Positions 1-9,263 of a stretch of 64,000 bases of DNA are shown here, one piece after another; within the stretch, counting starts at the first letter, position 1; the number at the start of each line of letters is the position of its first letter. Location of the stretch: assembly GCF_011440395.1 (NCBI RefSeq), contig NZ_JAAOIX010000014.1, forward strand, positions 62,001 to 126,000. The letters run 5' to 3'. Below the pieces are notes generated by a model that saw only the letters and a program-made list of their open reading frames with translations, was not told the DNA's origin and did no database searches. The position numbers and the translations under genes were made by a program. The DNA is from Pseudomaricurvus alcaniphilus. Its GTDB lineage: Bacteria > Pseudomonadota > Gammaproteobacteria > Pseudomonadales > Cellvibrionaceae.

Positions 1-387
1 GTACTGTTGCAGCGGATAGAAGCCGAAGGTGTAGGCCACGGGGAATTTTTCCAGCTTGCCCTCGGCGTTGTCGGTCTCGACCCAGTATTGGCGCGCTTCG
101 CCGTCGTCCGCCTCGCCGGCGGTGGTGAAAAAGCGGGAGGTGATGCCGTTGTAGGTAAATTTGCGGTTGTCAAAGTCGCCCAGTACGGATTCAGCGGTGG
201 GTTCCAGCATGGCCCAGTCGTGGTGGGACCCTTGCCAGGCTTGAAATTGGTCCTGGTGACACTGCTGGCAGACCTGGGCGCCGACGTAGTCGGCGGCTGA
301 TGCGGCTGTGCTGGTCAGTGCGCAGAGCGATGCGCAAAGCAGCAATAACAGGGTATTTTGGATGTGGCTGCGGCTGTGGCTGGGCAC
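1..387 (-). CDS. Multihaem cytochrome c-like protein, 5' part only
   Basis: This gene is partial: it runs off the left edge of the window, so only the first 129 codons are seen. I read a GTG start at 387 with an AAGAAAGG ribosome-binding site 8 nt ahead. A hydrophobic signal peptide follows, rich in Leu, Ala and Cys, ending near TSTAASAAD. The mature start, YVGAQVCQQCH, carries one CXXCH haem motif and is typical of periplasmic multihaem cytochromes with or without TPR domains. A second conserved stretch with HHDWAM and FTYNGITSRFF also fits that group. The number of haems and the electron-transfer partner cannot be seen. It is unrelated to the sugar locus to its right and is transcribed away from it. 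Confidence 0.7.
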   Translation of the reverse strand, partial: MPSHSRSHIQNTLLLLLCASLCALTSTAASAADYVGAQVCQQCHQDQFQAWQGSHHDWAMLEPTAESVLGDFDNRKFTYNGITSRFFTTAGEADDGEARQYWVETDNAEGKLEKFPVAYTFGFYPLQQY

Positions 388-611
388 TGGGTATTACCTT
401 TCTTACTGCGGCGGGCCGGGGTTGCGCGAGACGGGTCGCGCCGGAGGCATGCCGATAATTCGTTATTTTTTGAACGCAATTGGATGGCGTTCGCGGGGTG
501 CTCACTATAAGACATGCTGGCGGTAGAGGGTAATAAAATTGACCGCGGGAGGCTAATTCCATTGGGGTAGAGCAGACATATATCTTTTCGCCCTTGGGGT
601 ATAAGTCTTTA

Positions 612-730
612 ATCCGGCCTGGCTTCGAGGGCTTGCTTTCAAGACTCGCCGAAGTCCCATCCATGGGGGCTCCACGACAGCATCCATGCTGTCGAGGGTC
701 TTGAAAGCAAGCCCCCGAAGCCAGACCTAC
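612..730. repeat. Dispersed inverted-repeat element, family A copy 1
   Basis: The arms at 616-644 and 698-727 are inverted copies of each other, sharing GGGCTTGCTTTCAAGAC and its complement. Between them an inner hairpin has GACAGCAT and ATGCTGTC as arms. The downstream flank, about 732-782, is also shared with the copy at 34.8 kb. No coding potential is evident. Together with copy 2 this fills much of the gene-free stretch 388-1256; the rest shows only the GH16 promoter. Confidence 0.75.
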
Positions 731-810
731 CATAGTGCCGGCTGCACGATGCTTGGATATGGTGGTAATTAGGTAAATCTTTCAATCCGTGGGATACCAG
801 TTTTAATCCT

Positions 811-983
811 GCCTGGAATTGAGGGCTTGCTTTCAAAGCTCGCCGTACCCAAAGCACTCGCTGTGCTCGCGGTGCAGGCTCAGGTTCCATTCATGCACCC
901 AAAGCACTCGCTACGCTCGCGGGGCGGGCTCGAGGCTCCACGACAGCATCCGTGCTGTGAAATCAAGCCCCGCAGCCAGGCCC
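811..983. repeat. Dispersed inverted-repeat element, family A copy 2
   Basis: This copy has the same outer arms as the copy at 612-730, although the right arm is degraded. It is longer because of an internal segment with two imperfect copies of CCCAAAGCACTCGCT. It also shares with the 34.8-kb copy the stretch that reads GGGGCGGGCTCGAGGCTCC. It appears to be a small non-autonomous or REP-like element; no transposase is encoded. Confidence 0.7.
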
Positions 984-1061
984 GTCATATTGCCTCCCGA
1001 GGGTGGGCTGACAGGTATTTGCCTGCAAACGGTCTCCGCAATTTATTTGCAGTCTAAGCGA

Positions 1062-1092
1062 TTTACAAAATTATATAAACATAGTATGTTTA
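1062..1092 (+). promoter_or_regulatory. Promoter and regulon operator of GH16 gene
   Basis: The operator is 1076-1092, TAAACATAGTATGTTTA, a perfect 17-bp palindrome and the most symmetrical copy in the window. A possible -35, TTTACA (1062-1067), lies 17 bp from a possible -10, TATGTT (1085-1090), inside the operator. The spacing differs from the six-copy class further along, so the promoter assignment is weaker than the operator. It lies 164 bp ahead of the GH16 start codon. Confidence 0.75.
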
Positions 1093-1256
1093 GCAAGGTC
1101 GTATTATGGCCGTGGTGAGTAATCTGGTGCGCCAGTTGAATTTCCAAACCTGGACATGGTTGGACTGGGCTTAGGAGTTCTGGACGTTGAGTGCTCGATA
1201 CTTCTTATAAAATTATTCTCAATGGGTGATCAGTCACCTGTATTCAGGTATATAAA

Positions 1257-3782
1257 ATGAAAAAATGCCTAGTTGTTTCGTTTTCATTGTTGGCGGCAGC
1301 CACCCAGCTGCAGGCGGAAGTGCCCAGGCCTACTGGCTCTGTAGCGGGAGAAATCCGCTGGCAGGTATTGCATGACAAAAGCGATGATTTCAACGGTACC
1401 GCCCTTAACACCGCTAAATGGGAAAGTGCGCCACCGTCCTTGAATGTGGGGGCGTGGACTTTCTCAGCCGCGAATGCCTACCTTGAAAATGGCAACCTGA
1501 ACATTGCTGCGACCCAGGAAACCCACACCCGCACCTTCCAGGATAGTTGTTGGGACGGCGTGCCCGGCGGGCCGTCACAGGCGGTGGAGCGGGAGCTGTA
1601 CTACAAGTCCGGCGCGGTGCGTACGGTGAGCGATGGCGTGTATGGTTTTTATGAGGCCCGGATCAAGGGGGTGAAGCTCTTTCCCGGCTTGAGCCCGGCA
1701 TTCTGGCTGTACAGCGACGGCCATCCTTTTCCCGATCGCGGCACAGAAGGTGTGCAGTATGTGGACTACAGCGAGATTGACGTGGTGGAATTGCAGCAGG
1801 CCGATTGGTACGGGCCTGGCGCAGATGATGCCGACCCTATTAATGTTATGGACCACAACCTGCATGCCCGGGTTGAGGAAAACGGGCAAATTGTCTGGAA
1901 GCGCCCCAAGCCCAATCCCGACACCCAATTGCTCAAGTTTGATGCCCCCTTTGATCCCTCCCAGGGGTTTCACACCTACGCCGTTGAAAACCGCAAAGAC
2001 AAGATCTCCTGGTATGTGGATGGTCAACTGATTGGCGAAAAACCCAACACCTGGTGGCATCGCCCCATGCACGTAATTGTCTCCATGGGCTTGAGGCGGC
2101 AATTTATTACCTTTAACAGTCAGTGCCAGCGCGCTGACCCCAACCCCAACAATGTCGTCTCAGAGGGCTTTCCCGAGGATACCACTATGCAGGTGGCGTA
2201 TATCAAGTCCTGGGAGGCCCTGCCGTCCGTATGGGTTGACGATCCGACCAAGTACACCACCACTCAATACCCGAACAACCAAACGCTGGATGTCACGGTC
2301 AATTACCACGGCGGCAGTAATCACCACGTAGTGGCGGAAAAGTTCAACGGTATTACGGTTAACCTGGTGCAGAAAAATGCCAGCGGCGTGGTGCAAGTGG
2401 TGCGCTCGGCCGTCGACTCATCGGTGGCAACCGAGGCGAAACGCTATGGTGGCAAAACGGTTATCAGTATCGATCTAACTGGTGTGACACCCACTAGCCA
2501 GTTGCCGGAGGGTCATTTCTACGCCCTGGCGCCAGCGTTTCGTTCATCCAACGGCAGCGATGTCTTTTTGCTGAACCCGCTCAACAATGTCACGGTTATC
2601 GATTGGGATAGCAATGAGTTTGTGCCGGTAACCGGTGTCGAGTTACCAACCCAGTCGCTGACTTTGAACAGTGGTTTGACCGAACAGCTGCAGGCGACTA
2701 TTTTCCCCGCCAATGCCACCAACCCGGCTGTGCAGTGGAGCAGCGAAGACCCGTCCATAGCAATGGTGTCAGAAAACGGAACCGTAACAGCCATTACTCC
2801 CGGCACCACCACCATTAAGGTGACTGCGGGAGAGGACGGCTTGTACAGTGCGTCGTTGCAACTCACGGTGGAGCCCGCGCTGCAAAACCCCAACCTGGTC
2901 GTCAACCCCGGTTTTGAAACCGGCAGCCTGGCCGGTTGGAATAACAGTTCAGGAACCTCCACCGTCTCCAGTGGCTCACCCTATGAAGGCAATTTTTCCG
3001 GCTTTCAAAGCGGGGCCGGCGGGGTGGACCAAACCGTCAGTGTAAAACCCAATACCAATTACACCCTGACGGCCTGGGCGAAAGTCGGCGCCGCCCCGCA
3101 AAGAATCCTGCTGGGGGTGAGTAAATTCAGCGCGCCGGGACCAAACGCACCGAAAAATACGCCGGTTACCAGCACCGAGTACCAGCAGTACACGCTCAAG
3201 TTCAAGACCGGCCCTGAGGCCACCACGGCGAATATCTGGACCTGTTGCGCCAGCGGCACCCCGGTTGAGGCGTATTTTGACAACTTCGTATTGACCGTGG
3301 ATGGTGTGATACCGCAGCCCGATTTTGATAAGGACGGCATTGCTGACTCCGTCGATTCGGACGATGACAATGACGGCGTCAATGATGACCAGGACGCATT
3401 TCCTTTCGATGCCAGCGAGTGGCTGGATACCGATGGGGATGGTATCGGCAACAATGCGGATCACGATGACGACAATGATGGCGTCGCCGATGACGACGAT
3501 CTGCACCTGCAAGTAGTGCAGGGCAATATCGTGATAGACAGCCATGACAGCGGGATACCAGAGCGAGTCACTGGGCAGGGTGTACCATTGAGTGTCATGT
3601 TTGCGCTTGGCAGCTTTGAGTGTGATGAGCCCATGGAACAGCGCAAGGCCTCCCAGCCGAAAAAGAACCTGGGGTGCAAACTGCAAATGCTGCAGGAGCC
3701 TGAAATCAAAGATGTTCTGGTTGAGGGTGATAGGACGGCCCTGCAGAAACTCCTGATTGAGATTGAAAACAGTTCCAAGTAG
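1257..3782 (+). CDS. GH16 endo-galactanase, kappa-carrageenase-like, multidomain
   Basis: Secreted glycoside hydrolase expected to cut internal beta-1,4 bonds of a carrageenan-type sulfated galactan. Residues 1-20 form a Sec signal peptide. The GH16 domain follows to about residue 340, with the beta-bulge active site EIDVVE: nucleophile E173, D175, acid/base E178. Stretches such as GFYEARIKG, FPGLSPAFW and YSEIDVVEL closely match what I remember of Pseudoalteromonas CgkA (GH16_17), which also carries a downstream Big_2-type domain. Here a Big_2-like domain lies at about 460-540, a CBM4/9-like sandwich at about 545-680 (NPGFETG start), and thrombospondin type 3 Ca-binding repeats at about 689-748, then an unassigned 90-residue tail. 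GH16 is certain; kappa specificity is inferred from resemblance and from the anhydrogalactose genes nearby. It stands alone behind its own operator. Confidence 0.85.
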   Translation: MKKCLVVSFSLLAAATQLQAEVPRPTGSVAGEIRWQVLHDKSDDFNGTALNTAKWESAPPSLNVGAWTFSAANAYLENGNLNIAATQETHTRTFQDSCWDGVPGGPSQAVERELYYKSGAVRTVSDGVYGFYEARIKGVKLFPGLSPAFWLYSDGHPFPDRGTEGVQYVDYSEIDVVELQQADWYGPGADDADPINVMDHNLHARVEENGQIVWKRPKPNPDTQLLKFDAPFDPSQGFHTYAVENRKDKISWYVDGQLIGEKPNTWWHRPMHVIVSMGLRRQFITFNSQCQRADPNPNNVVSEGFPEDTTMQVAYIKSWEALPSVWVDDPTKYTTTQYPNNQTLDVTVNYHGGSNHHVVAEKFNGITVNLVQKNASGVVQVVRSAVDSSVATEAKRYGGKTVISIDLTGVTPTSQLPEGHFYALAPAFRSSNGSDVFLLNPLNNVTVIDWDSNEFVPVTGVELPTQSLTLNSGLTEQLQATIFPANATNPAVQWSSEDPSIAMVSENGTVTAITPGTTTIKVTAGEDGLYSASLQLTVEPALQNPNLVVNPGFETGSLAGWNNSSGTSTVSSGSPYEGNFSGFQSGAGGVDQTVSVKPNTNYTLTAWAKVGAAPQRILLGVSKFSAPGPNAPKNTPVTSTEYQQYTLKFKTGPEATTANIWTCCASGTPVEAYFDNFVLTVDGVIPQPDFDKDGIADSVDSDDDNDGVNDDQDAFPFDASEWLDTDGDGIGNNADHDDDNDGVADDDDLHLQVVQGNIVIDSHDSGIPERVTGQGVPLSVMFALGSFECDEPMEQRKASQPKKNLGCKLQMLQEPEIKDVLVEGDRTALQKLLIEIENSSK

Positions 3783-4031
3783 AACGCTGCTGTTAAGGAA
3801 TATTTGTATTTTTAGCTGAAACCGCTGTGCCGGTTGTGGTAGTGGTTGCCGAGGTGGTCGCCTGTCCAGAGGACGTTGGCAGGCGAGCGCTGCGCTTTAA
3901 ATTATCTCGTCAAGTGACCCATCACAAGCGGTGCGCAGGACATAACTGAACCCGCCAGCCAGCCATCGGCACACTTCAAAGTCAGGACTTGCCAGAGGGC
4001 ATTATTCCGCTGCACTCATCATCAATACATA

Positions 4032-4060
4032 TTGCCTTAATAAACATCATATGTTTAAAT
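4032..4060 (+). promoter_or_regulatory. Promoter and regulon operator of sulfatase operon
   Basis: TTGCCT (4032-4037), a 17-bp spacer and TTAAAT (4055-4060) form the promoter. The operator TAAACATCATATGTTTA (4041-4057) fills the spacer and overlaps the -10. ACATATTG just ahead is shared at the same offset with the 9.0, 17.6 and 22.3 kb copies. The remaining gene-free stretch from 3783 shows nothing else I recognise. Confidence 0.85.
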
Positions 4061-4173
4061 GTGTCGAACTGCTGCTAGCCAACAGGGGTTCGTAGCTGTG
4101 GAAGCGCCGCCCTGTTGGCCAAGCGGACCGGTATACTATCTATTAACGATCCAGTTACGTGGTTGTGAAAATA

Positions 4174-5601
4174 ATGAAGAAACTACTGACATTTCTCCTG
4201 ATCCTAGCAGTAACACCCTATGCCAGCGTTCACGCTGCCAGTGCCGCTAAAGGCCAGGCGAAGCCGCCCAATATTGTGTTGATCTTTTCCGACGATGCCG
4301 GCTACGCGGATTTCGGCTTTAACGGCAGCACCATAATGAAGACGCCCAACCTGGATAAGCTGGCCGCGCAGAGCGTCCGCTTTACCCAGGGCTACGTGTC
4401 CGATCCCACCTGTGGACCCTCGCGCGCCGGACTGATCACCGGCAAGTACCAACAGCGTTTCGGTTATGAAGAAAACAATGTGCCCGGTTATATGAGCCCT
4501 GTTTCGGCCCAGGATGGTGCCGATATGGGGCTGCCGCTGGAGGAGAAAACCATGGGCGATGTTTTGCAGGCCCAGGGTTACAAGACGGCAATTTTTGGCA
4601 AATGGCACCTCGGCAGCGCCGACCGTTTTCACCCCACGCGCAGAGGCTTCGATGAATTCTACGGTTTCCGCGGTGGCGATCGCAGCTACTATGCCTACGA
4701 TGAGAGCAAGCAGACCCTGCCAGACCATATCTTCGAAGATAAAAAAATGGAGCGCGGTTTTGGCAACTTCGAAGAGCCACAAAGCTACCTGACCGATCTG
4801 TTGGCCGACGAAGCCATAGATTTTATCGAAGCCAACCAGGACGGTCCGTTCTTTGTGTTTCTGTCTTTTAATGCCCCGCACACTCCCATGGAAGCGAAGC
4901 CCGAGGATCTGGCCCAGTTCCCGCACTTGACCGGGCTGCGCAAGGTGGTCGCCGCCATGACCCTGGCCATGGACCGCGCCAGTGGCAAGCTGCTGGATCG
5001 GCTGGCAGAACTGGGCCTGGATGACAATACCATTGTTGTCTATACCAATGACAATGGCGGCCCGACGGACAAGAACGCGTCCATGAATTACCCCTTCAGT
5101 GGCACTAAATCCAACCACCTGGAAGGCGGTGTCAGGGTTCCTTTCCTGTTGCGCTGGCCGGGCCAGGTGAAGTCGAATACAGTCTATGAGCACCCTGTTA
5201 GCACCCTCGACTTGTTGCCGACGTTTTTAGCGGCGGCGGGCGGAAATCCGGGCGAGCTGGACCTGGACGGTGTCGATCTGGTGCCCTATGTGCAAGGTAG
5301 CAAAAAGGGTGTTCCGCACCGGGCGCTGTTCTGGAAAAAAGAGGCGAGGGCGGCCATGCTGGAGGGAAACTGGAAATTTATTCGCTACCCGGACCGGCCT
5401 GCAGAACTGTTTAACCTCGCCACCGATCCCGGCGAGCAGAAAAACCTGGCGGCCAAATACCCCGATCGGGTAAAGGCGATGTACAAGGATATTTTTGCCT
5501 GGGAGCTTACCCACGAGCGGCCGCGCTGGATGTTAAAGCGGGAGTATGAAAAGTACGATATCGATCGTATGGACGCTTACCGGAAGCCGGTAAAACCTTA
5601 A
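4174..5601 (+). CDS. Formylglycine-dependent sulfatase (S1 family)
   Basis: Exported sulfatase likely to remove sulfate esters from galactan oligosaccharides. The ATG at 4174 gives a clean Sec signal peptide ending near VHAASA; in-frame GTGs at 4159 and 4165 are alternatives, and none has a clear Shine-Dalgarno. The metal-binding start [13 protein letters not shown], the CGPSR motif whose Cys (about residue 80) becomes formylglycine, and FGKWHLG are all intact. The length, 475 residues, is usual for the family. It is first in an apparent operon with the galactonate-dehydratase-like gene (67 bp later) and the SMP-30 gene. The substrate position cut (4S, 2S or 6S) cannot be told without subfamily placement. 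Maturation needs a sulfatase-modifying enzyme not found in the window. Confidence 0.9.
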   Translation: MKKLLTFLLILAVTPYASVHAASAAKGQAKPPNIVLIFSDDAGYADFGFNGSTIMKTPNLDKLAAQSVRFTQGYVSDPTCGPSRAGLITGKYQQRFGYEENNVPGYMSPVSAQDGADMGLPLEEKTMGDVLQAQGYKTAIFGKWHLGSADRFHPTRRGFDEFYGFRGGDRSYYAYDESKQTLPDHIFEDKKMERGFGNFEEPQSYLTDLLADEAIDFIEANQDGPFFVFLSFNAPHTPMEAKPEDLAQFPHLTGLRKVVAAMTLAMDRASGKLLDRLAELGLDDNTIVVYTNDNGGPTDKNASMNYPFSGTKSNHLEGGVRVPFLLRWPGQVKSNTVYEHPVSTLDLLPTFLAAAGGNPGELDLDGVDLVPYVQGSKKGVPHRALFWKKEARAAMLEGNWKFIRYPDRPAELFNLATDPGEQKNLAAKYPDRVKAMYKDIFAWELTHERPRWMLKREYEKYDIDRMDAYRKPVKP

Positions 5602-5668
5602 AAATAATGAGAGTCGGCCGGTCGCTAACAGCGACCTGCTGTGTGCCCATACCAGAGGGAATAAGCCA

Positions 5669-6832
5669 TTGAAAATAGAATCTGTTGAAGCCCTGTTGGG
5701 GGCTGTCGGTCACCGCAACCAGTTGTTGGTAAAGGTGGTTACCGAGTGCGGTATCGTCGGTTGGGGCGAGTCAGGTTTATCCAATCGGGAGCGGGCCGTC
5801 ATGGGTGCCGTCGAACACTTCAAGCCCTTCTTGCGCGGCGCCGACCCGCGCCGCATCGGCCGCATCTGGCAGGAGATGTACCGCAGCCACTACTTTGAAG
5901 GTGGCCGGGTGCTGACGGCGGCCATGTCGGCAGTGGACATTGCCCTGCACGACATCGTCGGCAAGGCACTGGGGGTGCCGGTGTACCAGTTGCTGGGCGG
6001 CAAGCAGCGCGACAAGGTTCCGTGTTTTGCCTGCTGCTATACCGAAGCCGACCCTGACCGGCTCGAAGAGCTGGTGAAAGAAGTCAAGGCGCTGGTCGAC
6101 CTGGGTTGGACCACCATCCGAGTTATCCCCAGTAATTTTGACGACCCGGAGCTGTTTGAACCGCGTGATTCCATCGCGCGCACCGCGCGCTGCCTGATCG
6201 CATTGCGCGCCGCCATAGGCCCTGATATCACTCTGGGGATCGATTACCATCACCGCCTGAGCGTGGCCGAGGCGGCTTCTTTTTGCCAGCGTCTGCCGGC
6301 AGGCACCCTGGATTTTCTGGAAGAGCCCATTCGCAACCAGTCCCCCGATGCTTATGCGGCACTGCGCGGCCTGACCACGGTACCGTTCGCCATCGGCGAG
6401 GAGTTCTGTTCCAAGTGGACCGCCCAGCCCTATATCGAGCGCGACTTGACCCAATACCTGCGGGTGGATGTATGTAATATCGGTGGATTCACCGAGGCCA
6501 TGAAGGTAGCCTCCTGGGCCGAGGCCCATTACATCGATGTGATGCCCCATAATCCGCTGGGCCCGATCTGCACCGCGGCGTCCAATCATTTTGCCACCGC
6601 GCTGCCCAACTTCAGCCTGATGGAAACCCACCAGGGACCATTTTCGCCTTTCGGTGCTCACAGTGCTGAGCTGTTTCCACAGCAACACCGGTTGCAGGGT
6701 TGCGATTTCGTCGTGCCCGATGTGCCGGGCCTGGGCGTCGAAGTCAATGAAGCGGCTTTCCGCAACTCGCCACCGCTGCCAGCGGAAGCTCCCCACTTGC
6801 GTCGACCCGATGGTGGCGTCACCAATTGGTAA
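5669..6832 (+). CDS. Enolase-superfamily dehydratase, D-galactonate dehydratase-like
   Basis: Cytoplasmic 387-residue mandelate racemase/muconate lactonising type enzyme, probably dehydrating D-galactonate to 2-keto-3-deoxygalactonate (KDGal). The start is TTG, well placed behind AGAGGGA. The capping domain is N-terminal. Metal ligands appear as the Asp of GIDYHH and the Glu residues of LEEP and GEE, and a candidate general base is the His of MPHNPLGP, as in DgoD-like enzymes. A second, different enolase-superfamily gene lies at 13463; one of the two should act on galactonate and the other on anhydrogalactonate. I assign this one to galactonate because of the HNPLGP motif and the adjacent lactonase, but the roles could be swapped. 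Confidence 0.8.
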   Translation: MKIESVEALLGAVGHRNQLLVKVVTECGIVGWGESGLSNRERAVMGAVEHFKPFLRGADPRRIGRIWQEMYRSHYFEGGRVLTAAMSAVDIALHDIVGKALGVPVYQLLGGKQRDKVPCFACCYTEADPDRLEELVKEVKALVDLGWTTIRVIPSNFDDPELFEPRDSIARTARCLIALRAAIGPDITLGIDYHHRLSVAEAASFCQRLPAGTLDFLEEPIRNQSPDAYAALRGLTTVPFAIGEEFCSKWTAQPYIERDLTQYLRVDVCNIGGFTEAMKVASWAEAHYIDVMPHNPLGPICTAASNHFATALPNFSLMETHQGPFSPFGAHSAELFPQQHRLQGCDFVVPDVPGLGVEVNEAAFRNSPPLPAEAPHLRRPDGGVTNW

Positions 6833-6857
6833 GCGCAAAAAAAGGCAGGTAAAAGCT

Positions 6858-7880
6858 ATGGCAGCGAAGCATCAAACATTCAGCCATAATCGGCGTCAGT
6901 TTCTGGCAACCGCGGTTGCTATCGGCAGCAGTTTGCTGTTGCCAGGCTGCCAGGGCATAAAGAGTCGGGGCGCGCCAGAGAAGGGTAGAGAGGAAATGAA
7001 TATGAGCAAAGTGAGCGATACTGCTGCGGCAGTGTTTGATGGGCGTATCTGCGGGCTGGGTGAAAGCCCGTTGTGGCACCCAGCTCGGCAGGAGCTGTTC
7101 TGGGTTGACCTGCCAAACAATGGAATGCTCAGTGCCAGCGGTGTTGCCACTAATGCCTGGGATATGGGTGAAATGGTGTCGGCGTTGGGCTGGATCGATG
7201 AGCAGCGCCTGATCCTGGCGAGCGAGACCGGTCTGTACCAGTTTGATATCAATACGGGTGCAAAAACCCGAATGTGTGAGCTGGAAGCCGATCGCCCCAA
7301 CAATCGCAGTAACGATGGTCGCGCCGATCCCTGGGGCGGCTTTTGGGTTGGCACTATGAGTAAGGAGGCCGAACCTGGCCGCGGCGCCATTTATCGCTGG
7401 TATCGCGGTGAGCTGCGCCAGTTGGTGGATGGGTTGACGATCAGCAACGGTATTTGCTTCGATCGCAGCAGAAACCGCGGCTATTACGCAGATTCTGCCC
7501 GCCACCTGATATTCTCCGTGGAACTGTCCCCCGACAGCGGCTGGCCCAGTGCGGAGCCACAGATTTTTCTCGATCTGTCCGCGGAAAAGCTGGTGCCGGA
7601 CGGCGCGGTGGTGGATGCCGAGGGTTGTATGTGGTCCGCCCAGTGGGATTCAAGTTGTGTGGTGCGCTACGCCCCGGATGGCACCGTATTGGCCAAGCTG
7701 GACGCCGGCACGCCACGACCAACCTGCCCGGCATTCGGTGGCAGCAATAACCGGGATCTCTATCTAACCACCGCCGCGTACGGGTTAGATAATGTAGCAT
7801 CCACCGGCATAAGCCACGGCACGACCCTGGTGTATAAAGGTGTTGTAAATGGTGTCGCTGAGCCGCGGGTTCAGGTTTAA
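6858..7880 (+). CDS. SMP-30/gluconolactonase-like lactonase with Tat lipoprotein signal
   Basis: SMP-30 family six-bladed propeller, expected to open a sugar-acid lactone such as galactonolactone. The ATG at 6858 follows AGG in AAAGGCAGG. It begins with a twin-arginine signal (NRRQFL) and a lipobox LLPGC with Cys31, which would place the enzyme on the periplasmic face. The catalytic domain starts only at about residue 55 with ICGLGESPLWHP. A second good start exists: ATG 6996 or 7002 behind AGAGAGGA, which would give a plain cytoplasmic lactonase. Family signatures include GESPLWHP, SNGICFD and the metal-site Asp/Asn. It is third in the sulfatase operon, 25 bp after the dehydratase gene. Confidence 0.85.
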   Translation: MAAKHQTFSHNRRQFLATAVAIGSSLLLPGCQGIKSRGAPEKGREEMNMSKVSDTAAAVFDGRICGLGESPLWHPARQELFWVDLPNNGMLSASGVATNAWDMGEMVSALGWIDEQRLILASETGLYQFDINTGAKTRMCELEADRPNNRSNDGRADPWGGFWVGTMSKEAEPGRGAIYRWYRGELRQLVDGLTISNGICFDRSRNRGYYADSARHLIFSVELSPDSGWPSAEPQIFLDLSAEKLVPDGAVVDAEGCMWSAQWDSSCVVRYAPDGTVLAKLDAGTPRPTCPAFGGSNNRDLYLTTAAYGLDNVASTGISHGTTLVYKGVVNGVAEPRVQV

Positions 7881-7916
7881 AAAGCACATGCTGGTCAGCG
7901 GTCGGGGTGTCTATAG

Positions 7917-8371
7917 TGCGGCGACTCGGTGGGTGTGCCCTGCCAGACCGGCCGCAGGCTCTCCGCGTTTTTCGTGCTCCTGGCCCGTGGTAACTTCTTT
8001 ATAACCGCTTCCGTTTCAATTTTTGTTAGTAACAAAACATGGTATGGCGTGGCGGCTCGGTGGGTGTGCCCTGCCAGACCGGCCGCAGGCTCTCCGCACT
8101 TTTCGCGCTCCCGGAAGATCACTACGTTTAAATATCCGTATCCAGAAATATGCAGTTTAGCGCGGCGGCCCGGTGGGTGTGCCCTGCCAGACCGGCCGCA
8201 GGCTCTCCGCTCTTTTCGCGCTCCCGCCCCTTTATTAACTTCTAAATGGTCACTCCGCTGGCGCTACGTTCAAACATCCGTCCGCGAAAGCCCGAAAAGC
8301 GCGGAGAGCCTAAACGCGACCTGATTGGTCTGGCAGGGCACACCCACCGAGCCTTGACCAGGCATCGAGCG
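7917..8371. repeat. Family B repeat cluster: three direct copies and one inverted copy
   Basis: Three direct copies start near 7919, 8051 and 8161. Each contains GGTGGGTGTGCCCTGCCAGA followed by CCGGCCGCAGGCTCTCCGC and a variant of TTTTCGCGCTCCC. A fourth, inverted and modified copy covers about 8290-8371, with GCGGAGAGCC and GGCAGGGCACACCCACCGAGCC. The direct copies are separated by unrelated 50-70-bp spacers. The same cluster with the same orientation pattern recurs at 53.5-54.0 kb. Open frames through it are artefacts of the repeat. Confidence 0.85.
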
Positions 8372-8545
8372 AGATTCTAGGAAAAAAACAAAAAGAAAGA
8401 TAATGAGGTCCTCGCGAGAATCATATATCTCGATCTTCTGCAGGTTTTGGTTGGTATGAAGGGCGTACTGCCAGGTCTTGAGCAGATCTCAGTTCTGTAA
8501 GCTCAAATTGAAATAACACTGCTCTTAGATACCACAATGTAGTCA

Positions 8546-8734
8546 GCGGTGGGGGGAGCCCTTTGCGGATCAATCAGGCCATGCTTATCCCCCCGACCAC
8601 ATTTGGGGTAGTCGGCAAGGACTGTCTGAATCCCAATTTTTTGCGCGTCTTTTTGCGCAAAAAATGGTTGAGTTTCGCAGCCGCCAAATGTGGTCGGGGG
8701 GATATGGCCGATCCGCAATGGGCTCCCCCCACCG
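8546..8734. repeat. Family C nested-hairpin element, copy 1
   Basis: Three pairs of arms nest inside one another: 8546-8571 with 8710-8734, 8589-8606 with 8684-8701, and 8637-8646 with 8655-8664 (TTTTTTGCGC and GCGCAAAAAA). Transcribed, it would fold into one rod about 190 nt long. No protein is encoded. A second full copy lies at 54178-54366. A partial right-hand copy follows at about 8850-8945. The rest of the gene-free stretch to 9263 holds only the receptor promoter. Confidence 0.8.
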
Positions 8735-8849
8735 ATGACGGGCAGTCCACTCATATCTCGAATACGAATTGCTATAAAGTCAGCACCGCGCCCATATCGG
8801 TTCCCTGCAAGTGTGGGTGTCCATGGACGACTCCTCCATGGACGACCTC

Positions 8850-8945
8850 CAAAAATGGTTGAGTTTCGCAGCCGCCAAATGAGGTCGGGTGGGGATATGG
8901 TCGATCCGCAATGGGCTCCCCCCACCGATGACGGGCAGACCGAGA
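8850..8945. repeat. Partial family C element (right half)
   Basis: This stretch repeats the 8660-8745 part of the element just upstream, including ATGGTTGAGTTTCGCAGCCG, a version of the inner arm with a few changes, and the outer arm ending in CACCGATGACGGGCAG. The left half is missing, so it cannot fold like the complete element. Confidence 0.65.
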
Positions 8946-9040
8946 CAACAACCTCTAAATCCAGCTGAGTTTTCATTACTCCTTATTTCCTTTCCTTATC
9001 AAAAACACCCGGCTATTAGCGCAATCGTCTATCCCACATA

Positions 9041-9069
9041 TTGCCTATACAAACATCATATGTTTAAAT
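9041..9069 (+). promoter_or_regulatory. Promoter and regulon operator of first TonB-dependent receptor
   Basis: TTGCCT (9041-9046), 17 bp, TTAAAT (9064-9069). The operator CAAACATCATATGTTTA (9050-9066) lies in the spacer with one change from the six-copy form. The shared ACATATTG is at 9036-9043. The predicted leader to the ATG is about 190 nt. Confidence 0.85.
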
Positions 9070-9263
9070 AGTTCCCATGATCGGTTGAGAGGTGGTTTGC
9101 ACAACACCGAATATAAGTAGCTGCCGAAAGTACGAACTGATGTTGGTTCACCTCAGCATAAGGGGTGAAAAAGTCAAGCGCCAAACACAGGTCGAAATAA
9201 CAAGTTTTTAGTTAGCAGCAAAGTTATAAATATCCAGCGCTGCGCGCATCGTGGAGAGTAATC

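Noticed and set aside
1-300. Plus-strand frame at the window start
   Set aside because: The minus strand encodes a CXXCH cytochrome with signal peptide and ribosome-binding site over the same bases.
7917-8371. CRISPR-like array in the repeat cluster
   Set aside because: Only three direct copies of 50-60 bp with unequal spacers plus an inverted copy, and no cas genes; it is a dispersed repeat family.
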